A stretch of DNA of 64,000 nucleotides from contig NZ_JBEJGX010000003.1 of the NCBI RefSeq assembly GCF_040253635.1, forward strand, positions 6,225,501 through 6,289,500. The letters run 5' to 3'. The notes under the pieces were generated by a model, which saw only the letters and a program-made list of their open reading frames with translations, was not told the origin of the DNA and ran no database searches. How positions within the stretch are numbered: position 1 is the first letter of the stretch; every line of letters begins with the position of its first letter. The position numbers and the translations under genes are program-made. Positions 52,259-62,549 of this stretch are shown piece by piece. The DNA comes from Streptomyces sp. Edi2 (GTDB lineage Bacteria; Actinomycetota; Actinomycetes; Streptomycetales; Streptomycetaceae).

Positions 52259-53543
52259 CGAGCTGCACGAGAGCGCAGCTGCCGGGGCGAGAACCGGGCC
52301 GAGGCACGCGGCGCCGAGGAAGCCGCTGCTGACTCGGCTCCACGTGCCCGCGGGCAAGGCGATAGCCATTGCCGCCATGCCGTCCGCCGTGCTCATGGGC
52401 ATGGGGCTGACGCCCCAGATGGCGATTGCCAAGCCGGCGCCCAAGAGCCCCTTCAAGGACGGCCCGTGCGTCACCGCCCCGGACAAGGTGGACGACAAGG
52501 ACGCCAAGTCCAAGGACGGTGCGGCGGACAAGAAGGACGACGCGCAGAGCAAGGACGACGCCCAGGGCAAGGACGACACCAAGCCGTCCGGCGAGCCCTC
52601 CGCCTCGCCCTCGGCCGGCAAGGACGCCGGCAAGGCGTCCGAGCCCGCGCCGTCCGGTTCCTCGAAGACCGAGGAGCCTTCGGGCTCCGCGACCCCGTCG
52701 CCGTCGTCCTCCGAGGAGAAGAAGGACGACAAGGGGCTGCTGGGCGGCATCGGTGATGCGCTCGGCGGTCTCTTCGGGGACAAGTCGGAGGACTCCTCGG
52801 CCTCGCCGAGTCCGTCGGCGTCCGAGCCGGCCTCGCCGAGCCCTTCGCCGTCCGCGTCCAAGGACGCCGGCTCCGCCACCGACAAGGTCACCAAGCCGGT
52901 CACGGACACGGTCAACGGCCTCAAGGACGGCGCCGGCAAGGCCGGGGACGCCGTCAAGAACGGGTCGAAGACGGTCAACGACACCGTCCACGGCGCGGTG
53001 GGCACGGCGGACAACGCCCTGCCCGGCGGCGGCCTGGACGGCAAGGACGCCAGCGGCAAGAAGTCCTTCCCCTGCGTCGTCGAGAACAAGCAGAAGGGCA
53101 AGGCCGAGCAGACGCCCGCCACCCTGCCCGACGACCCCTGGCACCTGGAGTCCAGCGCGCTCACCCTGCGCGGCCTGAACTACGAGGGCGTCGTCAACGT
53201 CCAGACCCAGAACGGCCACACCAAGCAGGCCCTGAAGTTCACCGCCGACAGCGTCGACATCGGCGATCTGCACCAGATCGTCGACGACCCGACGTCCGGC
53301 AAGCACTACCACGTCCAGGGCGCACCGGGCTCGACGTCCACGATCCGCGGCGGCAAGGTGACGATGTACACCGAGCGGCTGCAGGGCAACCTCTTCGGTC
53401 TGATCCCGATCGTCTTCGACCCCGAGCACCCGCCGCCGATCAACGTCCCGTTCGCGTACTTCACCAAGGTGAAGATCGACCAGGCGGGCCAGTTCGGCGG
53501 CAACCTCCACATCCCGGGTCTGCACCAGTCGATCACGGACTGA
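52248..53543 (+). CDS. Exported protein with Lys/Asp/Ser/Pro-rich linker, third gene of the DUF6230 operon
   Basis: 431-residue protein. A signal sequence (AIAIAAMPSAVLMGMGLTPQ, about residues 38-58) leads to a 200-residue low-complexity linker of Asp, Lys, Ser and Pro, with SPSPSPSASK-like runs, containing a Gly-rich LLGGIGDALGGLFGDKSE. A C-terminal beta-rich domain of about 150 residues begins near DPWHLESSALTLRGLNYEG and ends HIPGLHQSITD. The GTG at 52248 has GGGAGG upstream; the frame is open from 52056. Close pair of convergent genes with pyk. Function unknown. Confidence 0.87.
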   Translation: MPGDELHESAAAGARTGPRHAAPRKPLLTRLHVPAGKAIAIAAMPSAVLMGMGLTPQMAIAKPAPKSPFKDGPCVTAPDKVDDKDAKSKDGAADKKDDAQSKDDAQGKDDTKPSGEPSASPSAGKDAGKASEPAPSGSSKTEEPSGSATPSPSSSEEKKDDKGLLGGIGDALGGLFGDKSEDSSASPSPSASEPASPSPSPSASKDAGSATDKVTKPVTDTVNGLKDGAGKAGDAVKNGSKTVNDTVHGAVGTADNALPGGGLDGKDASGKKSFPCVVENKQKGKAEQTPATLPDDPWHLESSALTLRGLNYEGVVNVQTQNGHTKQALKFTADSVDIGDLHQIVDDPTSGKHYHVQGAPGSTSTIRGGKVTMYTERLQGNLFGLIPIVFDPEHPPPINVPFAYFTKVKIDQAGQFGGNLHIPGLHQSITD

Positions 53544-53592
53544 GGATCACCTGCGCGGGCCGGGGATCACCGGCCCTTCCGGGAGCCGCAGA

Positions 53593-53638
53593 AAACGGCG
53601 GTGGGCCGTCCCCTTCCGGGGGCGGCCCACCGCCGTTT
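53593..53638. terminator. Bidirectional terminator between the exported-protein gene and pyk
   Basis: Perfect 16-bp stem AAACGGCGGTGGGCCG (53593-53608) / CGGCCCACCGCCGTTT (53623-53638) with an inner CCCC/GGGG pairing and A and T tails at the ends. It serves both convergent genes, provided pyk ends at its normal stop (53654). Confidence 0.93.
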
Positions 53639-53653
53639 CGTGTGCCGGGGGCG

Positions 53654-55080
53654 TCAGGCCTGCTCGCCGCCGAGGTGGTGCACCCGGACCATGTTGGTGG
53701 TGCCGGGGACGCCGGGGGCGAACCGGCGGTGATCAGCATGGTGTCGCCCTGGCTGTAGCGCTTGAGCTTGAGCAGTTCGGCGTCCACCAGGTCGACCATC
53801 GCGTCGGTGTTGTCGACGTGCGGCACGACGAAGGCGTCGACGCCCCAGCTCAGCGTGAGCTGGTTGCGGGTGGACGCCTCGGTGGTGAAGGCCAGGATGG
53901 GCTGGGCCGCGCGGTAGCGGGAGAGGCGGCGGGCGGTGTCACCGGACTTGGTGAAGGCGATCAGCGCCTTGCCGTCCAGGAAGTCCGCCATCTCGCACGC
54001 CGCACGGGCCACCGAACCGCCCTGCGTACGCGGCTTCTTGCCGGGCACCAGCGGCTGCAGGCCCTTGGAGAGCAGCTCCTCCTCGGCCGCCTCGACGATC
54101 TTCGACATCGTCTTGACGGTCTCGATCGGATAGGCGCCGACGGACGACTCGGCGGAGAGCATCACCGCGTCGGCGCCGTCGAGGATGGCGTTGGCGACAT
54201 CGGACGCCTCGGCGCGGGTCGGCCGGGAGTTGGTGATCATGGACTCCATCATCTGGGTCGCCACGATCACCGGCTTGGCGTTCCTGCGGCACAGCTCCAC
54301 CAGGCGCTTCTGCACCATCGGGACCTTCTCCAGCGGGTACTCCACCGCCAGGTCACCACGGGCGACCATGACGGCGTCGAAGGCCATCACGACCTCCTGC
54401 ATGTTGGCGACCGCCTGCGGCTTCTCGACCTTGGCGATGACCGGGACCCGGCGGCCCACCTCGTCCATGACGCGGTGCACGTCCTGGACGTCCTTGGCGT
54501 CCCGCACGAAGGACAGCGCGACCATGTCGCAGCCCATCCGCAGGGCGAACTTGAGGTCTTCGATGTCCTTCTCGGACAGCGCGGGGACGTTCACCGCGGC
54601 GCCGGGCAGGTTGATGCCCTTGTGGTCGGAGATGACCCCGCCCTCGATGACGATGGTGCGCACCCGCGGGCCGTCGACCTCGACGACCTGCAGGGCGACA
54701 TTGCCGTCGTTGATCAGGATCGGGTCGCCCTTGGACACATCGGCGGGCAGGCCCTTGTAGGTCGTACCGCAGATGGTCCGGTCGCCGGGGACGTCCTCGG
54801 TGGTGATGACGAACTCGTCGCCGCGCACCAGCTCCACGGGGCCGTCGGCGAAGGTCTCCAGACGGATCTTGGGGCCCTGGAGGTCGGCCAGCACGCCGAC
54901 CGCGCGGCCGGTCTCCTCGGAGGCCTTGCGGAGGCGGTGGTACCGCTCCTCGTGCTCCGGCTGGGTCCCGTGGCTCATGTTGAATCGGGCCACATTCATG
55001 CCGGCCTCGATCAGCGTCTTCAGCTGGTCGTAGGAGTCGACGGCGGGGCCCAGGGTGCAGACGATTTTGGAACGGCGCAT
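53654..55080 (-). CDS. pyk: Pyruvate kinase, frameshifted near the C-terminus as given
   Basis: Glycolytic enzyme that converts phosphoenolpyruvate and ADP to pyruvate and ATP. It starts RRSKIVCTLGPAVDSYDQLK and has AGMNVARFNMSHG, LADLQGPKIRLE, the active-site VIAKVEKPQAVANM and MVARGDLAVEYP, and the K+-site region VIVATQMMESMI. As given, the frame shifts in a run of five G at 53714-53718 (plus strand); one more base restores SPPGVPGTTNMVRVHHLGGE and a stop at 53654, giving 475 residues. As sequenced the frame runs on to 53533 through the terminator. The C-terminal 20 residues are thus altered. Confidence 0.92.
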
Positions 55081-55141
55081 GGGCGGAATCCTATCGGTTT
55101 GTTTAGCGGCGGAATATATCGGTAGGCGGAAACACCGAGAC

Positions 55142-56377
<1,236 letters not shown>

Positions 56378-56419
56378 GGAGCGCTTTCCGATGGGGGGCG
56401 GGGACGGGGAGCGGCCGGG

Positions 56420-58516
56420 TCAGGCGGCGGGGCCGGCGCCGGGACGGGCGCCCTGTGCCTGGATGGCGGTGATGGCCACGGTGTTCACGATGTCCTGGAC
56501 CAGGGCGCCGCGCGAGAGGTCGTTGACCGGCTTGCGCAGCCCCTGCAGGACCGGACCGACGGCGACCGCACCGGCCGAGCGCTGCACGGCCTTGTAGGTG
56601 TTGTTGCCGGTGTTGAGGTCCGGGAAGATCAGCACGGTGGCCTTGCCGGCCACGTCGGAGTCGGGGAGCTTGGTCTGCGCGACCGCCGCGTCCACCGCCG
56701 CGTCGTACTGGATCGGGCCCTCGACCAGCAGATCGGGGCGCAGCTCGCGGACGATCTCGGTGGCCTTGCGGACCTTGTCGACGTCCGCGCCGGAACCGGA
56801 GGTGCCGGTGGAGTACGACAGCATCGCGATCCGCGGCTCGACGCCGAACTGAGCGGCGGTGGTGGCCGACTGGATGGCGATGTCCGCCAGCTGTTCGGCG
56901 TCGGGATCCGGGTTGACCGCACAGTCGCCGTAGACCAGGACCCGGTCGGCCAGGCACATGAAGAACACCGAGGACACGATCTGGGCGCCCGGCCGGGTCT
57001 TGATGATCTCGAAGGCGGGCCGGATGGTGGCGGCGGTGGAGTGCACCGCGCCGGAGACCATGCCGTCGGCAAGACCCTCCTGGACCATCAGGGTGCCGAA
57101 GTAGGAGACGTCCGCGACCACGTCGAAGGCCAGCTCGATGCTGACGCCCTTGTGGGCGCGCAGCGCGGCGTAGCGCTCGGCGAACCGCTCGCGCAGCTCG
57201 GAGGTCTGCGGATCGATGATCTGGGCGTCCGCCAGGTCGATGGCGAGGTCGGCGGCGCGCTTGCGGATCGCCTCCTCCTCGCCCAGCAGCGTCAGATCGC
57301 AGACATCGCGGCGCAGCAGCACATCGGCGGCCCGCAGCACCCGCTCCTCGCTGCCCTCCGGAAGGACCACCCGGCGGCGGCCGGAGCGGGAGCGCTCGAT
57401 CAGCTCGTGCTCGAACATCATCGGCGTGACCCGGCCGGAGCGGGCGACGGAGATGCGGTTCGTCAGCTCCACGGTGTCCACATGCCGCTCGAACAGGCCG
57501 AGCGCGGTCTCCGCCTTGCGCGGCGAGGCGGCGTTCAGCTTGCCCTCGATCGCGAACAGCTCGCCCGCGGTCGGGAAGGAGCCGCCGGGGACGGAGACCA
57601 CCGGGGTGCCGGGGGCGAGCCGGGCCGCCAGCGCCATGATGTCGGGGCCGGGCCGCTCGTCCAGGGTGAGCAGCACCCCGGCGATCGGCGGGGCACCGGC
57701 GCTGTGCGCGGCGAGCGAGCCGATGACCAGGTCCGCCCGGTCTCCGGGGGTCACCACGAGAGCGCCGGGGGTCAGCGCCTTGAGGAAGGTCGGCAGCATG
57801 GCGCCGCCGAAGACGAAGTCCCTGGCGTCCCTGGCCAGGCCCGAGTCGTCGCCGAGCAGCACCTCGGCACCGAGGGTGTGCACGATCTGGCCGACGGTCG
57901 GCGCGGAGAGCGAGCCGTCCTCGGGGAGCGCGTAGCAGGGCACGGGGAGCCGGGCGGAGAGCCGGTCGGCGACCGCCGCGCGGTGCTCGGGGGCCACCCG
58001 GTTGACGACCACGGCCACGACATCGCAGCCCAGCGAGTGGTAGGCGCCGTAAGCGTTGCGGGCCTCGGCGCGTACGGACTCCGCCTCCTGGCCCTGGCCG
58101 CCCACGACGGCCAGCACGGCGGCGCCGAATTCATTGGCGAGCCGTGCGTTGAGGTTCAGCTCGGCCGGGAGGCTGGTGGCGGCGAAGTCCGAGCCGAGGA
58201 CCAGGACGTACTCGTAGTCCCTGGCCACGGCATGAAAGCGGTCGACGAGCCGGGAGACCAGCTCGTCGGTGCCGCGTTCGGCCTGGAGGGCGGACGCCTC
58301 GTCGTAGCTGAGGCCGTACACGGTGTCGGGGGACTGGGTGAGCCGGTAGCGGGACCGCAGCAGGTCGAACAATCGGTCGGGCCCGTCGCCGTGGGTCAGC
58401 GGGCGGAAGACCCCCACCCGGTCGACATGGCGGGTCAGCAGCTCCATGACCCCCAGCTCGACGACCTGGCGGCCGTCGCCGCGGTCGATACCGGTTACGT
58501 ACACGCTCCGCGTCAC
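56420..58516 (-). CDS. pta: Phosphate acetyltransferase
   Basis: 698-residue long-form Pta that exchanges CoA for phosphate on acetyl-CoA. The N-terminal region (VYVTGIDRGDGRQVVELGVM, an AAA-like fold with a changed P-loop) is followed by a DRTGG domain (VGQIVHTLGAEVLLGDDSGL) at about 220-330, and the C-terminal catalytic domain from about 380 (RRRVVLPEGSEERVLRAADV, YDAAVDAAVAQTKLPDSDVA, VLIFPDLNTGNNTYKAVQRS). GTG start. Divergent from pfkA with a shared promoter region. Confidence 0.97.
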   Translation of the reverse strand: MTRSVYVTGIDRGDGRQVVELGVMELLTRHVDRVGVFRPLTHGDGPDRLFDLLRSRYRLTQSPDTVYGLSYDEASALQAERGTDELVSRLVDRFHAVARDYEYVLVLGSDFAATSLPAELNLNARLANEFGAAVLAVVGGQGQEAESVRAEARNAYGAYHSLGCDVVAVVVNRVAPEHRAAVADRLSARLPVPCYALPEDGSLSAPTVGQIVHTLGAEVLLGDDSGLARDARDFVFGGAMLPTFLKALTPGALVVTPGDRADLVIGSLAAHSAGAPPIAGVLLTLDERPGPDIMALAARLAPGTPVVSVPGGSFPTAGELFAIEGKLNAASPRKAETALGLFERHVDTVELTNRISVARSGRVTPMMFEHELIERSRSGRRRVVLPEGSEERVLRAADVLLRRDVCDLTLLGEEEAIRKRAADLAIDLADAQIIDPQTSELRERFAERYAALRAHKGVSIELAFDVVADVSYFGTLMVQEGLADGMVSGAVHSTAATIRPAFEIIKTRPGAQIVSSVFFMCLADRVLVYGDCAVNPDPDAEQLADIAIQSATTAAQFGVEPRIAMLSYSTGTSGSGADVDKVRKATEIVRELRPDLLVEGPIQYDAAVDAAVAQTKLPDSDVAGKATVLIFPDLNTGNNTYKAVQRSAGAVAVGPVLQGLRKPVNDLSRGALVQDIVNTVAITAIQAQGARPGAGPAA

Positions 58517-58550
58517 GTGTGCTCTCCGATCCCATCGATGGCCACAAGGT

Positions 58551-58611
58551 CAAAATAAGTCGTTATTGTGGGCGTGCCCCTCTTGACAATACCTGCGCGT
58601 GTGGATAGGCC
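58551..58611. promoter_or_regulatory. Overlapping divergent promoters of pta and pfkA with an inverted repeat
   Basis: Plus strand: TTGACA (58583-58588), 17 bases, TAGGCC (58606-58611), toward pfkA. Minus strand: TTGTCA (58589-58584), 18 bases, TAACGA, toward pta. The two -35 boxes overlap in TTGACAA. The pta -10 box lies in the inverted repeat AATAA-GTCG-TTATT (58554-58567). Confidence 0.6.
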
Positions 58612-58746
58612 GCTCTCCCAGTTTCCCTTGTGGAGCCCGTGCGAGGACAGTGGGGGTGAGGTCCGTGGAGGGGGAGGGCGGGCCGGCCCGTGAAACAATC
58701 GGACCGGCTCACACGAACCAACAGCGAGCACAGGAGACACAGCACG

Positions 58747-59772
58747 ATGCGTATCGGAGTCCTCACCGCAGGCGGCGACTGCCCTGGTCTGAACGCTGTG
58801 ATCCGGTCTGTTGTCCACCGTGCCCTCACCGGACACGGTGACGAGGTCATCGGTTTCGAGGACGGTTTCAAGGGACTGCTCGAAGGCCGCTACCGCAAGC
58901 TCGACCTCGAGGCGGTCAGCGGCATCCTGGCCCGTGGTGGCACCATCCTCGGCTCGTCCCGGCTGGAGCGCAACCGGCTCCGCGAGGCCTGCGAGATGTC
59001 CAAGGACCTCTCCAAGGACTACGGCATCGACGTCCTGATCCCGATCGGCGGCGAGGGCACCCTCACCGCCGCCCGGATGCTCGCGGACGCCGGGATGCCG
59101 GTCGTGGGCGTCCCCAAGACCATCGACAACGACATCTCCTCCACCGACCGCACCTTCGGCTTCGACACCGCCGTCGGCGTCGCGACGGAGGCGATCGACC
59201 GCCTCAAGACCACCGCGGAGTCGCACCAGCGCGTCATGGTCGTCGAGGTGATGGGACGGCACGCCGGCTGGATCGCGCTGGAGTCCGGGATGGCCGGCGG
59301 CGCCCACGGCATCTGCCTGCCGGAGCGTCCCTTCGATGTGAACGACCTGGTCACGATGGTCGAGGAGCGGTTCGCCCGGGGCAAGAAGTTCGCGGTCGTC
59401 TGTGTCGCCGAGGGTGCCCACCCGGCCGAGGAGACCATGGACTACAAGAAGGGCGCGATCGACCAGTTCGGCCATGAGCGCTTCACCGGCATCGGCAACC
59501 ACCTCGCCGTCGAACTGGAAAAGCGCCTCGGCAAGGAGGCCCGCCCGGTCATCCTCGGCCACGTCCAGCGCGGCGGCACCCCCACCGCGTACGACCGGGT
59601 GCTCGCCACCCGCTTCGGCTGGCACGCCGTCGAGGCCGCGCACCGCGGCGACTTCGGCCGGATGACCGCGCTGCGCGGCACCGACATCACGATGGTGCCG
59701 CTGCACGAGGCGGTCACCGAACTCAAGACGGTGCCCGAGTGGCGGATGGACGAGGCCGAGTCGGTCTTCTGA
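58747..59772 (+). CDS. pfkA: 6-phosphofructokinase
   Basis: 341-residue glycolytic kinase that makes fructose 1,6-bisphosphate. It begins RIGVLTAGGDCPGLNAVIRS and has IPIGGEGTLTAARMLADAGM, VVGVPKTIDNDISSTDRTFG (catalytic TIDND; Lys after Pro where the E. coli ATP enzyme has Gly) and VEVMGRHAGWIALESG. The Glu and Thr in GGEGT and the Lys mark the actinobacterial group of enzymes. The ATG at 58747 has AGGAGA upstream; 5' leader of about 130 bases. It resembles pfkA2 of S. coelicolor by context. Confidence 0.95.
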   Translation: MRIGVLTAGGDCPGLNAVIRSVVHRALTGHGDEVIGFEDGFKGLLEGRYRKLDLEAVSGILARGGTILGSSRLERNRLREACEMSKDLSKDYGIDVLIPIGGEGTLTAARMLADAGMPVVGVPKTIDNDISSTDRTFGFDTAVGVATEAIDRLKTTAESHQRVMVVEVMGRHAGWIALESGMAGGAHGICLPERPFDVNDLVTMVEERFARGKKFAVVCVAEGAHPAEETMDYKKGAIDQFGHERFTGIGNHLAVELEKRLGKEARPVILGHVQRGGTPTAYDRVLATRFGWHAVEAAHRGDFGRMTALRGTDITMVPLHEAVTELKTVPEWRMDEAESVF

Positions 59773-59790
59773 GCCCCGCTGCTTCGCGGG

Positions 59791-59856
59791 CACCAACGGC
59801 CTCCCGGAAGCACCAACGGCCGGAAGCACCAACGGCCTCCCGGAAACACCAACGGC
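59791..59856 (+). repeat. 20-bp tandem repeat after pfkA
   Basis: CACCAACGGCCTCCCGGAAG at 59791; a second copy at 59811 lacks CTCC; a third at 59827 is full length; a partial one (CACCAACGGC) at 59847. It lies between the pfkA stop codon and its terminator. Confidence 0.9.
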
Positions 59857-59887
59857 GCGCCTGTCCTCGGCCGAGGACAGGCGCGCC
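59854..59887. terminator. Bidirectional terminator between pfkA and the MacB-type permease
   Basis: 17-bp perfect palindrome GGCGCGCCTGTCCTCGG / CCGAGGACAGGCGCGCC followed by GCCTTTGTGG. It lies between convergent genes, 82 bp after pfkA and 29 bp before the permease stop. Confidence 0.9.
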
Positions 59888-59915
59888 GCCTTTGTGGGGG
59901 GTGGCGGTCAGGTGG

Positions 59916-62468
59916 TCACTGGGCGCCGATGGCCTCCAGCATGTTCAGCCGGGCCGCGCGGCGGGCCGGCCACAGCGCGGCCAGGATGCCCACGGCCACC
60001 GCGATCAGGACGAACAGCGCGAGCCGGCCCCAGGGCAGCAGCAGCTCGTAGGTGGGCAGGCCCTGGCTGACCAGGTTGCCGGCGGCCCAGGAGCAGAAGA
60101 CGCCCACCGCGATGCCCAGGCCCGCGCCGAACAGCGCGATGACCACCGACTCCAGCCGGACCATCTGCTTGATACCGCTGCGGGCCAGGCCGATCGCCCG
60201 CAGCATCCCGATCTCGCGGGTCCGCTCGAAGACCGACATGGCGAGGGTGTTGACGACGCCCACCACCGCGATGATGACGGCCATGCCCAGCAGCCCGTAG
60301 GAGACGTTGAGCACCATCTCGATGTTCCCGGCGTTCTCCGTGCGCAGGTCGGCGTGGTCCTGGACCTTCAGCAGCGGGCTGTCACCGAGGGTGTGCCGGA
60401 TCTGCTTCTCCAGCGCCTCCGAGGGGCCGTTCTGGGCCTTCACCAGCAGCGACTGGGCCTTCGGCTGGAACTGGTGCGGCGCCGCCAGCGAGGCGGCTCC
60501 GATCGAGTCGCCGAGCAGCTCGTTGTCCGCGTAGATTCCGACGATCTTGAGCTTCGCCTTCTTCTTGTCGAAGAAGGTGGCGTCCAGGGTGTCGCCGGTG
60601 TGCCAGCCCTTCATCTTGGCCATCTCCTGGGAGACCGCGATGTCGTTGCCTCCGGCGCCCTTCAACGAACCGCTGATGAAGTCCAGTTGGGCGACCTTGC
60701 CGATCGCGCTGAGGTCGGTGCCCATCAGGCCCATGGTGGCATTAGGGGTCTCGAAGCCCGAATCGCGCAGCGAAGCCGCCGCCTCGACGCCCGGGAGGTC
60801 CGCCACCTTCTGCGACAGCTTGGGGTCCAGACCGGTGAACGTCACGGTCCCGATCTTGTAGTCGGCCTTCAGCCCCTGGGCCGTCATCTTGTCCATGGCC
60901 TGGCCGGCCGAGTTTCCGACGACCGTCATGCCGGTGATCAGGGTGAGGCCGATCATCAGCGCCGAGGCGGTCGCCGCCGTACGGCGGGGGTTGCGCAGCG
61001 TGTTCTCCTTGGCCAGCTTGCCGCTGATGCCGAAGAGCCGGGTGGTGACGACGCCCGCCAGCGAGACCAGCGGCCGGGACAGCATCGGCGCGAGGATGAT
61101 GACGCCGGTCAGCGTCAGCATGGCGCCCACCATCGCGATCGGCAGGTCGTCGGCCTTCTTCAGCGTGGAGACGTAGCACATGGTCGCGACGCCGAGGCCG
61201 CCGATGACCGTGCCGAGGGAGTTGCGGAGCACCAGGCTGCGCAGCGCCGGCGGCGCCTCGACGGTGTTGAGCGCCTCCACCGGCGCGATCTTCGCCGCCT
61301 TGCGGGACGGCAGCCAGGCGGCCAGTACGGTGACCACGACGCCCACACCGAGCGCGGAGAGCACCGCGGCCGGGCTGATGACGATCGGTCCGTCCGGGAA
61401 ACCCGCGCCATTCGCTGCGAGCACCGCCTGCAGACCCACGGCGAGGCCGATGCCCAGCGCGAATCCGACGGCAGAGGAGATCAGGCCCAGCAGGGCCGCC
61501 TCCGCGAGTACCGAGCGCACGACCTGACGGCGGGAGGCGCCGATCGCACGCATCAGGGCGATCTCCCGGCTGCGCTGGGAGATCAGCATGGTGAAGGTGT
61601 TGGCGATGATGAAGACGCCGACGAACAGCGCGATCCCGGCGAAGGTCAGCAGCGTCTGGCTCAGGGCATTGTTCTGGTTGGCGACCCTCCTGGACTGCTC
61701 GGCGGCGAGCTCGGTGCCGCTGGTCGCCGTGGCACGGTCCTTGGGCAGCACCTCGCGGATCTTGGCGGTCAGTGCCTGCTGATCGGCGCCGGGCGCGGCA
61801 CCGATCACCAGCTCGTCGAACTGGCCGGGGTGCAGGAACAGCTTCTGCGCGGTGGCGGTGTCGAAGAGCGTCAGGCTGCCGCCCGCGGTCACCTGCGGGT
61901 CCTCGGTGGTGACGATGCCGACCAGCCGCTTCGTCAGCACCGGGCCGTCGGTGGCGAGCCGCACGGAGTCACCGATCTTGCGGCCGGACGCCTTCGCGGT
62001 CGCCTCGTCCAGCGCGATCTCGTCGTCGGCGGTCGGTCCGCGGCCCTGCATCAGCGGGTAGCGGGCGTCGTAGCCGTCCTTGTCCGGCTGGAAGTTGGTG
62101 GCGAGGTTCTGCCAGTCGTTGCCGAGCGGCACGTTGTCCGGGCCGGCGACGGTGGCCGTGCCGTTGACATTGCTGCGCACGGACCGCACGCCGGGCAGTG
62201 CGCGGACCTTGTCCGCCAGCTTCTCGTCGACAAGGGTGCTCCGCTTGTCGTCCTTGGCGGGGCCTGAGGAGGGGGCGGGGTCCTTGGCCTGGACGGAGAC
62301 GGCCACCCCGTCGAGGTTCTTCTCGGACGCCTTCTGGACGGCCGAGCCGACGGTGTCACTGAAGATGAGGGTGCCGGCGACGAAGGCGACGCCGAGCAGG
62401 ACCGCGAGTGCGGTCATCATCAATCGGGCTTTGTGCGCAAGCACGTTGCGCAGGGCGGTTCGCAGCAT
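59916..62468 (-). CDS. MacB/FtsX-type ABC transporter permease
   Basis: 850-residue membrane protein with the double layout of actinobacterial LolCE/MacB relatives: an N-terminal membrane segment (ARLMMTALAVLLGVAFVAGT), a periplasm-side domain of about 220 residues, an FtsX core of three segments with QRSREIALMRAIGASRRQVV (about 295-315), a linker, a second segment and domain, and a second FtsX core with ERTREIGMLRAIGLARSGIK. The MacB-like coupling motifs are intact in both halves. It follows its ATPase gene 81 bp away. Such transporters move lipids or peptides or transmit signals mechanically rather than carrying solutes. Confidence 0.94.
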   Translation of the reverse strand: MLRTALRNVLAHKARLMMTALAVLLGVAFVAGTLIFSDTVGSAVQKASEKNLDGVAVSVQAKDPAPSSGPAKDDKRSTLVDEKLADKVRALPGVRSVRSNVNGTATVAGPDNVPLGNDWQNLATNFQPDKDGYDARYPLMQGRGPTADDEIALDEATAKASGRKIGDSVRLATDGPVLTKRLVGIVTTEDPQVTAGGSLTLFDTATAQKLFLHPGQFDELVIGAAPGADQQALTAKIREVLPKDRATATSGTELAAEQSRRVANQNNALSQTLLTFAGIALFVGVFIIANTFTMLISQRSREIALMRAIGASRRQVVRSVLAEAALLGLISSAVGFALGIGLAVGLQAVLAANGAGFPDGPIVISPAAVLSALGVGVVVTVLAAWLPSRKAAKIAPVEALNTVEAPPALRSLVLRNSLGTVIGGLGVATMCYVSTLKKADDLPIAMVGAMLTLTGVIILAPMLSRPLVSLAGVVTTRLFGISGKLAKENTLRNPRRTAATASALMIGLTLITGMTVVGNSAGQAMDKMTAQGLKADYKIGTVTFTGLDPKLSQKVADLPGVEAAASLRDSGFETPNATMGLMGTDLSAIGKVAQLDFISGSLKGAGGNDIAVSQEMAKMKGWHTGDTLDATFFDKKKAKLKIVGIYADNELLGDSIGAASLAAPHQFQPKAQSLLVKAQNGPSEALEKQIRHTLGDSPLLKVQDHADLRTENAGNIEMVLNVSYGLLGMAVIIAVVGVVNTLAMSVFERTREIGMLRAIGLARSGIKQMVRLESVVIALFGAGLGIAVGVFCSWAAGNLVSQGLPTYELLLPWGRLALFVLIAVAVGILAALWPARRAARLNMLEAIGAQ

Positions 62469-62549
62469 GGTGGTGGTGTCAGTCCTGGTCCGGTGGCTCG
62501 GGATGAAGGGCAGCGCGCCGGGGAGCGCGGTGGTGCGGGGTACCGGGCG

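Noticed and set aside
53533..53653. C-terminal extension of pyruvate kinase to 53533
   Set aside because: Results from the single-base shift; the extension is Pro/Gly-rich, crosses a strong bidirectional terminator and overlaps the convergent gene.
58551..58568. Rex-type redox operator upstream of pta
   Set aside because: The repeat lacks the TGTGAA-N4-TTCACA core expected for Rex; only its AT-richness is similar.
59739..62267. Plus-strand open frame of 842 codons opposite the MacB-type permease
   Set aside because: Shadow frame; it starts inside pfkA, crosses a terminator and has no ribosome-binding site.
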